From Lycium barbarum (lineage: Eukaryota; Streptophyta; Magnoliopsida; Solanales; Solanaceae): a DNA stretch of 64,000 nt. The DNA lies in the NCBI RefSeq assembly GCF_019175385.1, contig NC_083346.1, positions 85,388,543 to 85,452,542 on the forward strand, in the 5' to 3' direction. The position numbers were made by a program, and so were the translations under genes. This document shows, piece by piece, positions 10,229-22,771 of the stretch (the first letter of the stretch is position 1; each line of letters starts with the position of its first letter). The notes under the pieces are model-generated. The model did not search any database and was not told the origin of the DNA. It saw only the letters and a list, made by a program, of their open reading frames with translations.

Positions 10229-12691
10229 TGTCGCGACCCGACTAGGGGCCGCGACGAGCACCCGGTGCTATCCTCACCCGGGCACCCCCCTTGACATGCT
10301 TTACATAATATCTAGGTGATCCATAAATCAGTTCATGCATTCTAGTCGTCGATCATATTAGTCCCGTTGGACGAAAATCATCTTGGATAACATCATAGCC
10401 ATCTATGCCACATCCAATGTACAAGGCCGACGAGGCCAACAAAATGATATACAAAACATAGGCCGACAAGGCCAAACACATCTACCCACACACACACATG
10501 TCTACGAGCCTCTAAGGGTATAACATATCATATTAGCGGGACAGGACCCCGCTATGCCCATAATTATATACACAAAAGAATGAGTACCCAAAAGATATGG
10601 CTCCGAAGGAAATGAAGCTCTCTATGTAATCTCTGAATAGGAAGCTATGGATCAAGTTTGTCTCCCTGTGCACCTGCGGGCATGACGCAGCGTCCACAAA
10701 CAAAAGGACGTCAGTACGAAGAATGTACTGAGTATGTAAAGCATGATCAACATCGATATATATATATAAGCATAAGGAACAACATATGAAATAGCAAAGG
10801 AGGGGAGACAATAACATCATCATCATCATTACACTTACTTGCCTTTCATAGGGGCTTCCCATTTTTCATACGTATTCGTACACCTACGTCATCATCCATA
10901 TTCCATAATAGTACTCGTACCATACTCGTGCTCATATTCGTATACATGTCCTTAGTCGTATGCTCATACATAGTCTTATCACATTCATATTCATATTATA
11001 TATATAGTCATTTCATATACATAGCATTTTACATAGCATACCCAACCTCATAGGATCGGTGTTTCATACATACTTAGCCAACCAAGGCTCAAAGTTACTC
11101 ATACCTGGCCCTACCAAGGCTTCAGGGTTATCCGTACCATCTGCAGAGGTGTGCACGCATTTCGTAATCGTGTACATACTTTATACAAATTCATATACAT
11201 ATATTCTACCCGGCGTCATAAGATCGGGGTTTCCTTATAGCCTTTCATAGGCACATATAAGTATAATAGCCCGTAGGCACATTTAGCATCATCATTAATA
11301 TCATCATCGATACTATCGTCATCATTATCGCTACTTCTATATCATGGGCTTACCTGTCGTATAAGGTGCGTAGTAAAATCGTAGCACATATCAAGGATCG
11401 TGAGCTTATGAGCTCGGAATATCAATCATTTGGAAACAACATACTCATAGAGAGGAATTACGGATTTGACCAAGAAACCATGCCTTATGAAAGAAGGATT
11501 AGCCTTACATACCTTTTCGTCGGACTATTCTACGCTTGCATGTCCCCTTCCAATGTTAGCGTTTCTACCTTCATTAATATTATTACAATGGCCATTAGTC
11601 ATTCACATTATCCACATTATCTAGATTTCTCGACTTGCTTCTAATTCATCCATATTCAAGGTCATAACACCCAACTTCGTCCATCTGTCTATAGTGTCTA
11701 GTTCATGATCTTTAATACCATTTATAACACATTCATATCACAACTCAACAACATTCATGATTCAATTCAAACTATTCCTCAAAATGTCACTATTCATCAT
11801 TCATGACCTAGTTGACCATATTTTCTACAATCCATGCATTTCAACTCTCTAATATCTTAAATATCATATAAATATCATGAATCTTACCTTAGAAGTTTTA
11901 GGAACAATATTTAGTTGATAATACTCCACTTTGAGCAAAACCCTAGTTTTTCTCTATTTGGATTTCTTGACTTGGATGGCCTTTGATGATGTTCTTACTT
12001 TTGATTCACTTTGTTTTATGTTGTTGATGACTTATGATCCTTGAAAACTTGGATAATAAATGTAGAGAGAAGTTTTAGAGAGAAGTACTGTAATGTTGAA
12101 ATGAAATAAAACAAGTGTTGGTCCCTTTATTTGATGACTTGCAAAATCTGAACTGAAGTGCACAGTGGTCGTCCATGGGGGTTTACGGCCCGTATTCCAG
12201 TTTACGGACCGTCCTTCGTGGTCGTCTTTAACCATATTCAGAACTAGAAACTTAAGGCTGCAACATGGTGATTTACGACCATGGTTTACGGGCCGTAAAT
12301 CACTTTACGGTCCGTCCTCCAGGTCGTATTTAGCCATTTCCTCAACTGGCAGAAAGTTGAAGTTTTGCATGCCAATTTACGACCTGCTAGTTTACGGACC
12401 GTATACCAATTTACGGTCCGTCCTAGCACTTTACGACCACTGGGCAGTTGCAAATCTGCAACTTCCCATATTTCTTGGACTTCTTATTTTTAATCACCCA
12501 CGTCCATGCACATGCATTGCTCACCTTATATCTTATCTTAACTTAGCCAACTTTCTCATTTCACATCGGATACCTTTGCAATCTCACCTAAGGTCATCAA
12601 ACGTCGTTTCTTGCTCATGGACATCATGCACTCATATTCATCACTAGTTCATTCACTTTCGTACCAACGGAAAAATTTCTGAGGTGTAACA
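10229..12691 (-). repeat. 3' LTR of element B
   Basis: 2463 bases, plus-strand ends TGTCGCGACC and GGTGTAACA. It carries the CAGTAC/GTACTG stem-loop (10712-10730), CTACCAAGGCTTCAGGGTTA-type repeats near 11.1 kb, a CA-rich run at 10487-10498, a TATA-like box and the ACGGNCCGT cluster (12170-12440). It is closely similar to the 5' LTR at 20259, differing by scattered changes and short indels, so the insertion is not ancient. Confidence 0.93.
12123..12136 (-). promoter_or_regulatory. Putative TATA box, B 3' LTR
   Basis: On the minus strand CATCAAATAAAGGG lies about 560 bases into the LTR and is followed by a pyrimidine-rich CTTCTCTCT stretch. The aligned place in F reads ATTAAATATAAGG. I infer that this is the LTR core promoter and that B has a weakened box. 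Confidence 0.45.
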
Positions 12692-12707
12692 TTCTCCACC
12701 CCTTAAG
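12692..12707 (-). promoter_or_regulatory. Polypurine tract of element B
   Basis: On the minus strand CTTAAGGGGTGGAGAA directly precedes the LTR start TGTTACACC. This is the expected place for the plus-strand primer of reverse transcription. Confidence 0.85.
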
Positions 12708-12895
12708 AACATTCGTCCTCGAATGTTAAAGTCTTCGGGGATTATATAAAAATTTTGCCAGAGTTTCCCCTATAATATGGCACTACCATCCGGCCACAAC
12801 AACCCATAATATCGATGCCTCACAGGGCCACAACATAATTGCATAAAAATTTGGCCACACATGACCTAAAAGCATAAATGGAAAATAGGCATACC

Positions 12896-13174
12896 TTATA
12901 ATCTTGACGTTTCATCTTGGACCTCTTCTAAGGGCTGAAATAAATGTAGGTATTTGGATCGCATACTTTCTTCCGCTTCCCACTTCATTTCCTCTCGTTT
13001 ACTGCTTCTCCATAGAACCTTAACTGAGGCCAATTCTTTGTTTCTAAGCCTCCGTACTTGCCTATCTAATATGGTAATAGGTATTTCTTCATAAGACAAC
13101 TTTTCTGTCACTTGAACATCATTTACTGGGACGATCCTCGTAGGATCTCCGACACATTTTCGAAGCATCGAGAC
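12896..13174 (-). pseudogene. Element B integrase tail with chromodomain-like region, cut off by solo LTR G
   Basis: Continues the integrase of 15523-16076: after FHVS the other half begins SMLRKCVGDPTRIVPV, then VTEKLSYEEIPITILDRQVR and NKELASVKVLWRSSKREEMK, ending YLHLFQPLEEVQDETSRL and a stop. The basic and aromatic pattern is that of chromovirus C-terminal tails. The split lies exactly at the GAGAC duplication of the solo LTR. Residues upstream of SMLRK in the open frame (MLVAAPSRVV) come from the LTR, not the gene. Confidence 0.88.
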
Positions 13175-15522
13175 TGTCACGACCCGACTCGGGGCCGCGA
13201 CGAGCACCCGGTGCTAACCCACCTGAGCACCCTCTTAGCTTACTCTTATACTTACATCTAGGTGATCCCCATAATCATACATGCATTTCCATTCATTTGT
13301 CAACTAGTCCCATATGAACAACCGCACATTTATATCATCATAGGCATTCATGCCACATCAATATACATGGGCCAACGTGGCCGACAAAATGATATACAAA
13401 ACATAGGCCGACAAGGCCAAACACATTTACCCACACACACACATTTCTACGAGCCTCTAAGAGTATAACATATCACATTAGCGGGACAGGACCCCGCTAT
13501 GCCCATAATTATATACACAAAAGATTGAGTACCCAAAAGATATGGCTCCGAAGGAAATGGAGCTCTTTATGAAATCTCCAAATAAGCAGCTAAGGATCAA
13601 ATCTGTCTCCCTGCGCACCTACGGGCATGACGCAGCGTCCACAAACAAAAGGACGTCAGTACGAAGAATGTACTGAGTATGTAAAGCATGATCAACATCA
13701 ATATAGAAGCATAATAGATATCATATGAAGATAGCATAGGAGGGGAGACAGTAATATCATCATCATGTCGCTTACTAGCATACACCGTCGCTCGTATCCC
13801 ATAATAATACTCGTACTATACTTGTGCTCATATTCGTATACATGTCCTTATTCGTATTCCTATACATAGTATTTTCACATTCATATTCATATTATATACA
13901 TAGTCATTTCATATACATAGCATTTACATAGCATACCCGACCTCATGGGATCGGTGTCTTATACATACTTGGCCAACCAAGGCTCAAGGTCATACATACC
14001 TGGCCCTACCAAGGCATCAGGGTTATCCGTACCCTCTGCAGAGGTGTGCGCGCGTTACGTAATCGTATACATACTTTATACATAATCATATACATATATA
14101 TATATATATATATATATCCTACCCGGCGTTATAAGCTCGGGGTATCATTATAGCCCTTCATAGGTACATATACATACATCATAGCTCGTAAGCATCTTTA
14201 ATCTCATTTTACTCTCATCATCATTTCTATCCTCATCACTATCGTTACATCTACATTATGGACTTACTCGTCAAGCGAGGAACATAGTAAAATCATAGTA
14301 CATATCAAGGGTCGTGAGCTTATGAGCTCGGAATGCCAACCATGTGGAGACAACATACTCATATAGAGAAATTTAGGAATTTGGCCAAGAACCATGCCTT
14401 ATGAAAGAAGGGTTAGCCTTACATACCTTTCCGTCGAACTATTCTACACTTGCACGTTCCCTTCCAATGCTAGAGTCTATACCTTCATTAATGTCATAAC
14501 AATGGCCATTAGTCATTCACATTAACCACATTATCTAGATTCCTCAATTTGCCTCTAATTCACCCACATTCACGATTATAACACCCATCTTCGTCCATTC
14601 ATTTTAAGTGTTTAGTTCATGATCTTAATACCATTTATAACACATTCATATCACAACACAACAACATTCATAACTCAATTCAAACTATTTCTCAAAATGT
14701 CACTATTCATCATTCATGACCTAGTTGACCACATTTTCTACAATCCATGTATTTTAATTCTTCAATACCTTAAACATCTTGTAAAAATCATGAATCTTAC
14801 CTTAGAAGTTGTAGGAACAAGCTTTGGTTGATAATACTCTTCTTTGAGCAAAACCCTAGTTTTTCTCCATTTGGATTTCTTGACTTGGATGATCCTTGAT
14901 GACTCCCTTATCCTTGATTCACTTGTCTTAATGTTAGGGATGACTTATAATCCTTGGAAACTCATATAATAAATGTAGAGAGAAGTTCTAGAGAGAAGTG
15001 GTGTAATGTTGTAAATGAAATAAGACAAGTCTTGATCCTCATATTTAATGAATTGAAAAATCTGTGCTGGGTGAACAGTGGTCGTCCATGGAGGTCTACG
15101 GTCCATATGTCAGTTTACGGACCGTCCATCGTGGTCGTTTTTAAGCTTAAGCAGAACCAGAAACTTTTGCCTGCATGCATGGTGATTTACGACCATGGTT
15201 TACGGGCCGTAAATCACTTTACGGTCCGTCCACCAGGTCGTATTTTAGCCATTTCCTCAGCTGGCAGAAAGTTGAAGTTGGACATGCCAGTTTACGACGT
15301 CAAGTTTACGGACCGTATTGCACTTTACGGTCCGTATTTTGCACTATACGACCACTGGGCAGTTTTGCCAACTTTCAATTTTTCTCATTTCTCGACTTTT
15401 CATTCTAATCATCCACATCCCTTTACATACATTTCCCATGAAACATTATACACTCGCACTCCTCGCACAAATCATTAGCTCATTTACTTGCGTACCAACG
15501 GGAAATTTTCCGAGGTGTAACA
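13175..15522 (-). repeat. Solo LTR G inside element B integrase
   Basis: 2348 bases with TGTCACGACC start and GGTGTAACA end, flanked by perfect GAGAC repeats (13170-13174 and 15523-15527). No internal region is present, so it formed by recombination between two LTRs after insertion. It is nearer to the LTRs of F (CCCGACTCGGGGCCGCGACG and CACCCTCTTAGCTTACTCTT) than to those of B. It has the stem-loop (13657-13675), an AT run (14095-14117), and the palindrome cluster (15090-15350). Confidence 0.95.
15038..15050 (-). promoter_or_regulatory. Putative TATA box, solo LTR G
   Basis: Minus strand ATTAAATATGAGG, at the place of ATTAAATATAAGG in F. A pyrimidine-rich CTTCTCTCTAGAAC stretch follows at about 14985-14998. 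If active it would read leftward into the integrase tail of B. Confidence 0.45.
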
Positions 15523-16076
15523 GAGACGTGGAATACTGGATGGACTGACTCCAACTCGGGAGGTAGATCTAACTCATAGGCCACTTTGCCTATCTTTCGT
15601 ACAATCTCATATGGCCCAATATACCGGGGACTAAGTTTTCCCTTTTTGCCAAATCTCATAACACCCTTCATCGGTGACACTTTCAAGAACACCCAATCTT
15701 TCACTGCGAACTCTAAGTCCCTTCGACAATTATCCGCATAGGACTTTTGCCGACTTCGGGCTACTAACAACCGATCTTGTATGAGCTTAACTTTCTCTAT
15801 AGCTTGCTGGATCAAGTCTGGCCCTATTAACTTAGTTTCTCCGGTTTCAAACCACCCGATCGGGGATCTACACTTCCGCCCATATAAAGCCTCATACGGT
15901 GCCATTTGAATGCTGGAATGGTAACTATTATTGTAAGCAAATTCAATGAGTGACAAATGATCATCCCAATTTCCTCCAAAATATAACATACATGCTCGCA
16001 ACATATCTTCAAAAGTCTGAATGGTACGTTCGGCCTGCCCATCGGTCTGTGGGTGGAATGCCGTACTAAGACGTAC
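15523..16076 (-). pseudogene. Element B integrase, middle and C-terminal fold
   Basis: The frame carries [10 protein letters not shown] region in a neighbouring frame (about 16010-16060), then [53 protein letters not shown] and the C-terminal fold [20 protein letters not shown]. It reads VHPVFHVS up to the GAGAC duplication and then runs into solo LTR sequence, giving a false tail VTPRKISRWYASK. The true continuation is at 12896-13174. Confidence 0.9.
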
Positions 16077-17735
16077 TTAGGTCCCTAAACCCTCTTGGAA
16101 GGACTCCCAAAATTTAGCTGTAAACTGAGTTCCTCTATCGGAGATAATAGACACTGGAACGCCATGAAGTCTCACTATCTCTTTAAGGTAAAGCCTTGCA
16201 TAATCTTCTGCCACATAGGTCGTTCTGACCGGTAAGAAATGCGCTGACTTTGTGAGTCTATCCACGATCACCCATATGGAATCATATTTACGTCGAGAAT
16301 GGGGTAACCCTATGATGAAGTCCATATTAATTACTTCCCACTTCCACGTTGGGATTTCTATAGCTTGCAACAATCCGCCTTGCTTTTGGTGCTCGATTTT
16401 CACTTGTTGACAATTAGGACATTGAGCTACAAATTCCGCTATATCTTTCTTCATCCCATTCCACCAATATACAAACTTAAGGTCGTGATACATCTTCGTC
16501 GCTCCGGGGTGAACAGAGTAACGGGAACAATGAGCTTCTCTCAAAATCTGGTGGCGTAGACTTGCCACATCAGGGACACATAATCTGCCTCTACATCGGA
16601 GAACTCCGTCTCCTGAAATATCAAAGAATGACTCCTCCTTCTGAGGGAGTGTATCTCTGTATTGCATTAGCATGGGATCCTCATATTGTCGCTCTTTCAC
16701 TTCCGCTACTAGCGACGAGACTGCCGAATTCTGAATAGTAGCTCTGCTGCTACCTGAGTCCACCACTCGGACTCCTAGGCTAGCTAACTGTTGTAGCTCA
16801 CGGGCCATCTCTTTCTTTTCTGGTCGTACATCACTTAGACTTCCTATCGACCTACGGCTAAGAGCATCAGCTACAACATTTGCCTTTCCGGGGTGATACA
16901 AAATATCAATATCGTAGTCTTTCAGCAATTCCAACCATCGTCGTTGCCGTAAATTTAACTCTTTCTGCTTGAAGATGTATTGAAGACTTTTATGATCTGT
17001 GTAAATATCCACCTGGACACCATATAAGTAATGTCTCCATATCTTTAATGCATGGACCACCGCGGCCAATTCTAAGTCATGGGTAGGATAATTCTGCTCA
17101 TGTTTCCGCAATTGCCTTGAAGCATACACAATCACTTTGCCATGTTGCATCAACACACAACCTAGCCCAACACCTGAAGCGTCGCAATACACAACGTATC
17201 CTTCCAATCTCTCTGGAAGTGTCAAAACTGGGGCAGAAGTCAATCGACCCTTTAACTCTTGGAAACTACGTTCACAAGCATCTGTCCATTGAAACTTGGC
17301 TGATTTCTGTGTCAACTTTGTGAGTGGTGCAGAAATAGAGGAAAAACCTTCAATGAATCTCCTGTAATAACCTAATAAGCCCAGAAAGCTACGAACCTCT
17401 GTAGAAGTTGTGGGTCTTGGCCAAGTTTTCACGGCCTCAATCTTTTGACTATCCACTCGGATACCATCAGCAGCAACAATATGCCCTAAAAATGCCACTG
17501 AGTTCAACCAAAACTCGCATTTGGAAAACTTCGCGAATAACTCTCGAGTTCTAAGAACTCCAAGGACCATACGCAAATGATCCGCATGTTCTGCCTTGGA
17601 TCTAGAATACACCAAGATGTCATCGAAAAATACTATCATAAATAAATCCAGGAAGGGCCTGAACACATTATTCATCAAATCCATAAATACCGCTGGCGCA
17701 TTCGTTAGCCCAAATGACATTACCCGAAATTAAAA
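16077..17735 (-). pseudogene. Element B RT C-terminal half, RNase H and integrase core
   Basis: A 547-codon open stretch. Near its start [20 protein letters not shown] and the RT active site [13 protein letters not shown] (both Asp kept, Phe where Val or Ile is usual). RNase H follows: [50 protein letters not shown]. Integrase then has the HHCC zinc finger ([14 protein letters not shown] ... CPNCQQVK), [20 protein letters not shown] and [18 protein letters not shown] at 16077-16079 replaces a Gln codon in LGTQV. A second TAA at about 17733 separates it from the upstream RT half. Confidence 0.93.
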
Positions 17736-19070
17736 ATGACCATATCTTGTTCTGAAGGCTGTCTTAGGGATATCTTTTTCCCTAACTCTCACTTGGTGAT
17801 ACCCTGACCTCAAATCAATCTTTGAAAACCATTTGGCACCTTGCAATTGATCAAATAAATCATCAATCCTCGGGAGAGGATATTTATTCTTAATCGTCAC
17901 CTTATTCAATTACCGGTAATCGATACACATTCTCAAAGAGCCATCTTTCTTTCGGACAAACAATACGGGCGCTCCCCATGGGGATGAACTAGGCCTAATG
18001 AAGCCTTTATCAAGTAAGTCCTTTAGTTGCTCCTTCAACTCTTTCAATTCTGCGGGTGCCATTCTATAAGGAGAAATAGATATGGGTTTAGTGCCTGGCA
18101 ATACATCAATGGCAAAATCAATCTCCCGCTTGGGAGGAAGGCCTGGAATCTCTCCCGGGAACACATCCGGAAATTCGTTCACTACGGGAACTGACTGAAG
18201 AGTCGGCAATTCAGCTTCTACATCTTGAACTCGCACTGGATGATAAATACATCCTTTCGTGATCATCTTCCTTGCCTTTAGATAGGAAATAAATCTACCT
18301 TTTGGTGATGCCGCATTCCTTTTCCATTCTAAGACTGGTTCTCCTGGAAACTGGAAACGAACCATCTTCATTCGACAATCAACATTGGCATAACAAGAAG
18401 CCAACCAATCCATGCTCATAATAACATCAAAATCTACCATTTCTAGCTCATGCAAATCAATCATGGTACGACGGTCACAAATCGTGACTATACAATCCCT
18501 ATATACTCGATTAGCTATTACCGATTCACCCACGGGTGTGGACACCTCAAAAGGTTTGATCGACTCCGGCTCAACTACAAATTGACCCGCAATATAAGGA
18601 GTAACATATGATAACGTGGAGCCCGGATCAATCAAAGCATATACATCACGAGAGAATACCGATAATATACCTGTGACCACGTCAAGAGAAGACTCAAGAT
18701 CTTGGCATCCAGCCAAGGCATAAATACGGTGCTGAGGACCGCTAGTACTGGGAGCTCTGCATCTACCTCTACCATGGCCGACTGGCGTATGTGAACCTGG
18801 CCCTATAGGGCGTACAGATGCCGAAGATCCGGCTACCGACCCTGATGGTTGGGTCCTACCTCTACCATGTACTGAGGGGAAATCGCGCATGATATGGCCT
18901 GGTCGACCACATGAATAGCAAACATCTGAACCCAATCGGCATTGACCCCAATGCGACTTCCCACACTGGGAACATCGTGGTATAGGTGGCCTTGACTGGC
19001 CTGAATCACCTCTAAACTGGGACCCCGAATAACTCTGACTCGGCCTGGGATGAGTAGATCTATCAAGGCT
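17736..19070 (-). pseudogene. Element B zinc knuckle, protease and RT N-terminal half
   Basis: The open part (17908-19070) begins after a TAG in gag, has [15 protein letters not shown], where the fourth ligand Cys is Phe, then the protease [20 protein letters not shown] with D-x-[22 protein letters not shown], and RT N-terminus [22 protein letters not shown] at 17908-17910 replaces the Gln of YRQLNK; the RT palm continues below it ([12 protein letters not shown] region about 17790-17820) in the same frame down to the next stop at about 17733. Confidence 0.9.
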
Positions 19071-20048
19071 CTAGCCTGAAAACCGTGGAGGTGCACTGGT
19101 CATAGAATAGCCCGAATGTCTAGGGAACTGTTGCCTGTGTCCTCCTTTGGACTCACTTATTGGGCCCGAAGATCTGGCCCTCTTGCTATGTCCCCTATCC
19201 TGGTCACATTCACTTCTCCGCTGTTGTAGGCTTTCCTCTAAGTTCTGAGCATGTGCCTGAATGCGTGTAATATCCATACCATCCTGAAGGGACGCAGTCA
19301 AGCATTTGTCCATCAGATGGGGCCCTAGGCCCTTTACAAATCGGTGTACCCTGTCGCCCATATCTGCTACTAGGGCCGAAGCATACCTGGCCAAGGAGTT
19401 AAAACGGAGGCTATACTCTAGGGCACTCATACTGCCTTGCCTCAAATTTAAGAATTTATCGGCCCTAGCTCGCCGAACTTCTGGGGGCATATAATGACGG
19501 AGAAAAGCGTCAACAAACTCTTGCCATACCGGGGGAGGTGCATTTGCTCCCCGTGAAGCCATCCATACCGTATACCACTGAATCGAGACATCCCTCAATT
19601 TATATGACGCTAACTCCACTGACTCGGTGTCCGAAGCATGTATCAACCGGAGCGTCCTTAGCATACCATCAATAAAATCCTGGGGATCCTCCTCCGGTTT
19701 TGACCCAAAGAATTCCGGAGGGTTCAAAGTAATAAAGTCACGGGCCCTTGCGCTAACAGCCCTATCACCATGCCCTAAACTTTGCCTCTGAGCTTGGGCC
19801 GCAACCAACTGGGTCAACAAATTAATGGCCTCTTTCACATCCTGGCCCCAAGCATCTGGTGGAGGAGCCGGAGTTGGAGCTGAGGCTCTCTCACGCTCCT
19901 CAGTAATAGGCACTGTCTGGGAGGATTGAGATTGAGCCGCACTCTGGGACTCATCTTCCTCTACTACCAGTGGCGGTGCTCTTTCAGCCTGTTTTTCTGC
20001 CACCGTCTGGCCCTTTTGGGCTGCTGTAGCCTTTTTCTTTTTAGGCAT
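19071..20048 (-). pseudogene. Element B gag
   Basis: The ATG at 20046-20048 starts MPKKKKATAAQKGQTVAEKQ. I prefer it to the upstream in-frame ATG at 20081 because elements A and F start at the same place. Residues 100-260 are the retrotransposon gag domain (ARDFITLNPPEFFGSKPEED, FLRHYMPPEVRRARADKFLN, LRQGSMSALEYSLRFNSLAR). A basic, Ser- and Arg-rich linker follows (QQRRSECDQDRGHSKRARSS). A TAG at 19071-19073 stands where F has Gln (FPGQSLDRS). Gag would build the particle; B gag ends before its zinc knuckle. Confidence 0.92.
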
Positions 20049-20242
20049 CTCTGAAATACACAACACACGATATAGGAACAAGAATTTCTCACATCATAGC
20101 TCTATCGCACGATTCTTATGAAGAAAGAAGGTCAATCATTCCTAAAATGTCCGCATCTTCTTGTTTATAAGTGTGGCGCGCAACACACCCATAACCAAGA
20201 CTCTACTAGACACGGCTCGTAGACACACCCTAGGACTGAACT

Positions 20243-20254
20243 GCTCTGATACCA
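20243..20254 (-). promoter_or_regulatory. Primer binding site of element B
   Basis: Minus strand TGGTATCAGAGC, a perfect 12-base match to the 3' end of plant initiator Met-tRNA, four bases inside the 5' LTR edge at 20259. Confidence 0.95.
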
Positions 20255-20258
20255 CTTT

Positions 20259-22688
20259 TGTCACGACCCGACTAGGGGCCGCGACGAGCACCCGGTGCTA
20301 TCCTCACCCGGGCACCCCCCTTGACATGCTTTACATAATATCTAGGTGATCCATAAATCAGTTCATGCATTCTAGTCGTCGACCATATTAGTCCCATTGG
20401 ACGACAATCATCTTGGATAACATCATAGGCATCTACAAGGACGACGAGGCCAACAAAATGATATACAAAACATAGGCCGACAAAGCCAAACACATCTACC
20501 CACACACACACATGTCTACGAGCCTCTAAGAGTATAACATATCACATTAGCGGGACAGGACCCCACTATGCCCATAATTATATACACAAAATAATGAGTA
20601 CCCAAAAGATATGGCTCCGAAGGAAATGGAGCTCTCTATGTAATCTCTAAATAGGCAGCTATGGATCAAGTCTGTCTCCCTTTGCACCTGCGGGCATGAC
20701 GCAGCGTCCACAAACAAAAGGACGTTAGTACGAAGAATGTACTGAGTATGTAAAGCATGATCAACATCGATATATATATAAGCATAAGGAACAACATATG
20801 AAATAGCATAGGAGGGGAGACAATAACATCATCATCATTACACTTACTTGCCTTTCATAGGGGCTTCCCATTTTTCATACGTATTCGTACACCTACGTCA
20901 TCATCCGTATTCCATAATAGTACTTGTACCATACTCGTGCTCATATTCGTATACATGTCCTTAGCAGTATTCTCATACATAGTCTTATCACATTCATATT
21001 CATATTATATATATAGTCAGTTCATATACATAGCATACCCGACCTCATAGGATCAGTGTTTCATACATACTTGGCCAACCAAGGCTCAAGGTTACTCATA
21101 CCTGGCCCTACCAAGGCTTCAGGGTTATCCGTACCATCTGCAGAGGTGTGCGCGCATTTCGTAATCGTGTACATACTTTATACATATTCATAAACATATA
21201 TTCTACCCAGCGTCATAAGCTTGGGGTTTCATTATAGCCTATCATAGGCACATATAAGTATAATAGCCCGTAGGCACCTTTAGCATCATCATTAATATCA
21301 TCATCGATACTATCGTCATCATTATCGCTACTTCTATATCATGGGCTTACCCATCATATGAGGTGTGTAGTACAATCGTAGCACATATCAAGGATGGTGA
21401 GCTTATGAGCTCGGAATATCAATCATTTGGAAACAACATACTCATATAGAGGAATTAGGGATTTGACCAAGAAACCATGCCTTATGAAAGAAGGATTAGC
21501 CTTACATACCATTTTGTCGGAATATTCTACGCTTGCACGTCCCCTTCAAATGTTAGCATTTCTACCTTCATTAATATCATAACAATGGCCATTAGTCATT
21601 CACATTATCCACATTATCTAAATTTCTCGACTTGCTTCTAATTCATCCATATTCAAGGTCATAACACCCAACTTCATCCATCCGTCTAATGTGTCTAGTT
21701 CATGATCTTTAATACCATTTATAACACATTCATATCACAACACAATAACATTCGTGATTCAATTCAAACTATTCCTCAAAATGTCACTATTCATCATTCA
21801 TGACCTAGTTGACCATATTTTCTACAATCCATGCATTTCAACTCTCCAATATTTTAAACATCATATAAATATCAAGAATCTTACCTTAGAAGTTGTAGGA
21901 ACAAGCTTTAGTTGATAATACTCCACTTTGAGCAAAACCCAAGTTTTTCTCCATTTGGATTTCTTGACTTGGATGACGTTTGATTATGTTCTTACTTTTG
22001 ATTCACTTTGTTTTATGTTGTTGATGACTTATGATCCTTGAAAACTTGGATAATAAATGTAGAGAGATGTTTTAGAGAGAAGTGCTGTAATGTTGAAATG
22101 AAATAAAACAAGTGTTGGTCCCTTTATTTGATGACTTGCAAAATCTGAACTGAAGTGCACAGTGGTCGTCCATGGAGGTTTACGGTCTGTATTCCAGTTT
22201 GCGGACCGTCCTTCGTGGTCGTCTTTAACCATATTCAGAACCAGAAACTTAAGGCTGCAACATGGTGATATACGACCATGGTTTACGGGCCATAAATCAC
22301 TTTACGGTCCGTCCTCCTGGTCGTATTTAGCCATTTCCTCAACGGACAGAAAGTTGAAGTTTTCCATGCCAATTTACGACCTGCTAGTTTACGGGCTGTA
22401 TACCAATTTACGGTCCGTCCTAGCACTTTACGAACACTGGGCAGTTGCAAATCTGCAACTTCCCATATTTCTTGGACTTCTCATTTATAATCACCCACGT
22501 CCATGCACATGCATTGCTCACCTTATATCTCATCTTAACATAGCCAACTTTCTCATTTCACATCGGATACCTTTGCAATCTCTCCTAAGTTCATCAAACG
22601 TCGTTTCTTGCTCATGGACATCATGCACTCATATTCATCACTAGTTCATTCACTTTCGTACCAACGAAAATATTTCCAAGGTGTAACA
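20259..22688 (-). repeat. 5' LTR of element B
   Basis: 2430 bases, TGTCACGACC to GGTGTAACA, followed by ATTAC (22689-22693). Same interior marks as the 3' LTR: stem-loop at 20726-20744 (first base of the left arm changed to T), palindrome cluster at 22165-22440. Several ACGGNCCGT motifs carry changes that the 3' LTR lacks (GGGCTGTA, GGGCCATAAA), mostly C to T or G to A. Confidence 0.93.
22121..22134 (-). promoter_or_regulatory. Putative TATA box, B 5' LTR
   Basis: Minus strand TCAAATAAAGG at the same LTR position as in the 3' copy. It would drive the genomic RNA of element B toward gag. Confidence 0.45.
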
Positions 22689-22771
22689 ATTACAGAGGAG
22701 ACTCTGCCGAAATTCCTATAGACTTCTGAGAGTGTAAAATATGAGGACGAATATTTTTTAGGGGGGAAGGA
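22689..22771 (+). mobile_element. Element C segment right of insertion B, with polypurine tract
   Basis: Starts with the right ATTAC duplication and continues the element C text broken at 10228 (AGAGGAGACTCTGCCGAAAT). The purine tract TAGGGGGGAAGGA (22759-22771) abuts the LTR start at 22772. Confidence 0.9.

Larger units (their letters stand above)
10229..22688 (-). mobile_element. Element B: full-length Ty3/gypsy (Tekay/Del-like) with both LTRs
   Basis: Minus-strand element bounded by LTRs 10229-12691 and 20259-22688, each TG...CA, and by ATTAC direct repeats (10224-10228 and 22689-22693). Primer site and polypurine tract flank the internal region. Gag, protease, RT, RNase H, integrase and chromodomain-like tail are present in order, but at least four in-frame stops and a solo LTR inside integrase disable it. 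Without the solo LTR it is about 10.1 kb. It is inserted in element C and is therefore younger than C. Confidence 0.95.

Noticed and set aside
12165..12647. 160-codon open frame, repeated at 22162-22644 and partly at 14954-15478
   Set aside because: It lies in the U3 part of LTRs on the strand opposite to transcription. Recurrence follows from LTR copy number. No domain pattern; the frame owes its length to the palindrome cluster.
20227..20261. Possible tRNA gene near the initiator Met-tRNA match
   Set aside because: Only 12 bases match and no cloverleaf can be folded; it is the retrotransposon primer site.
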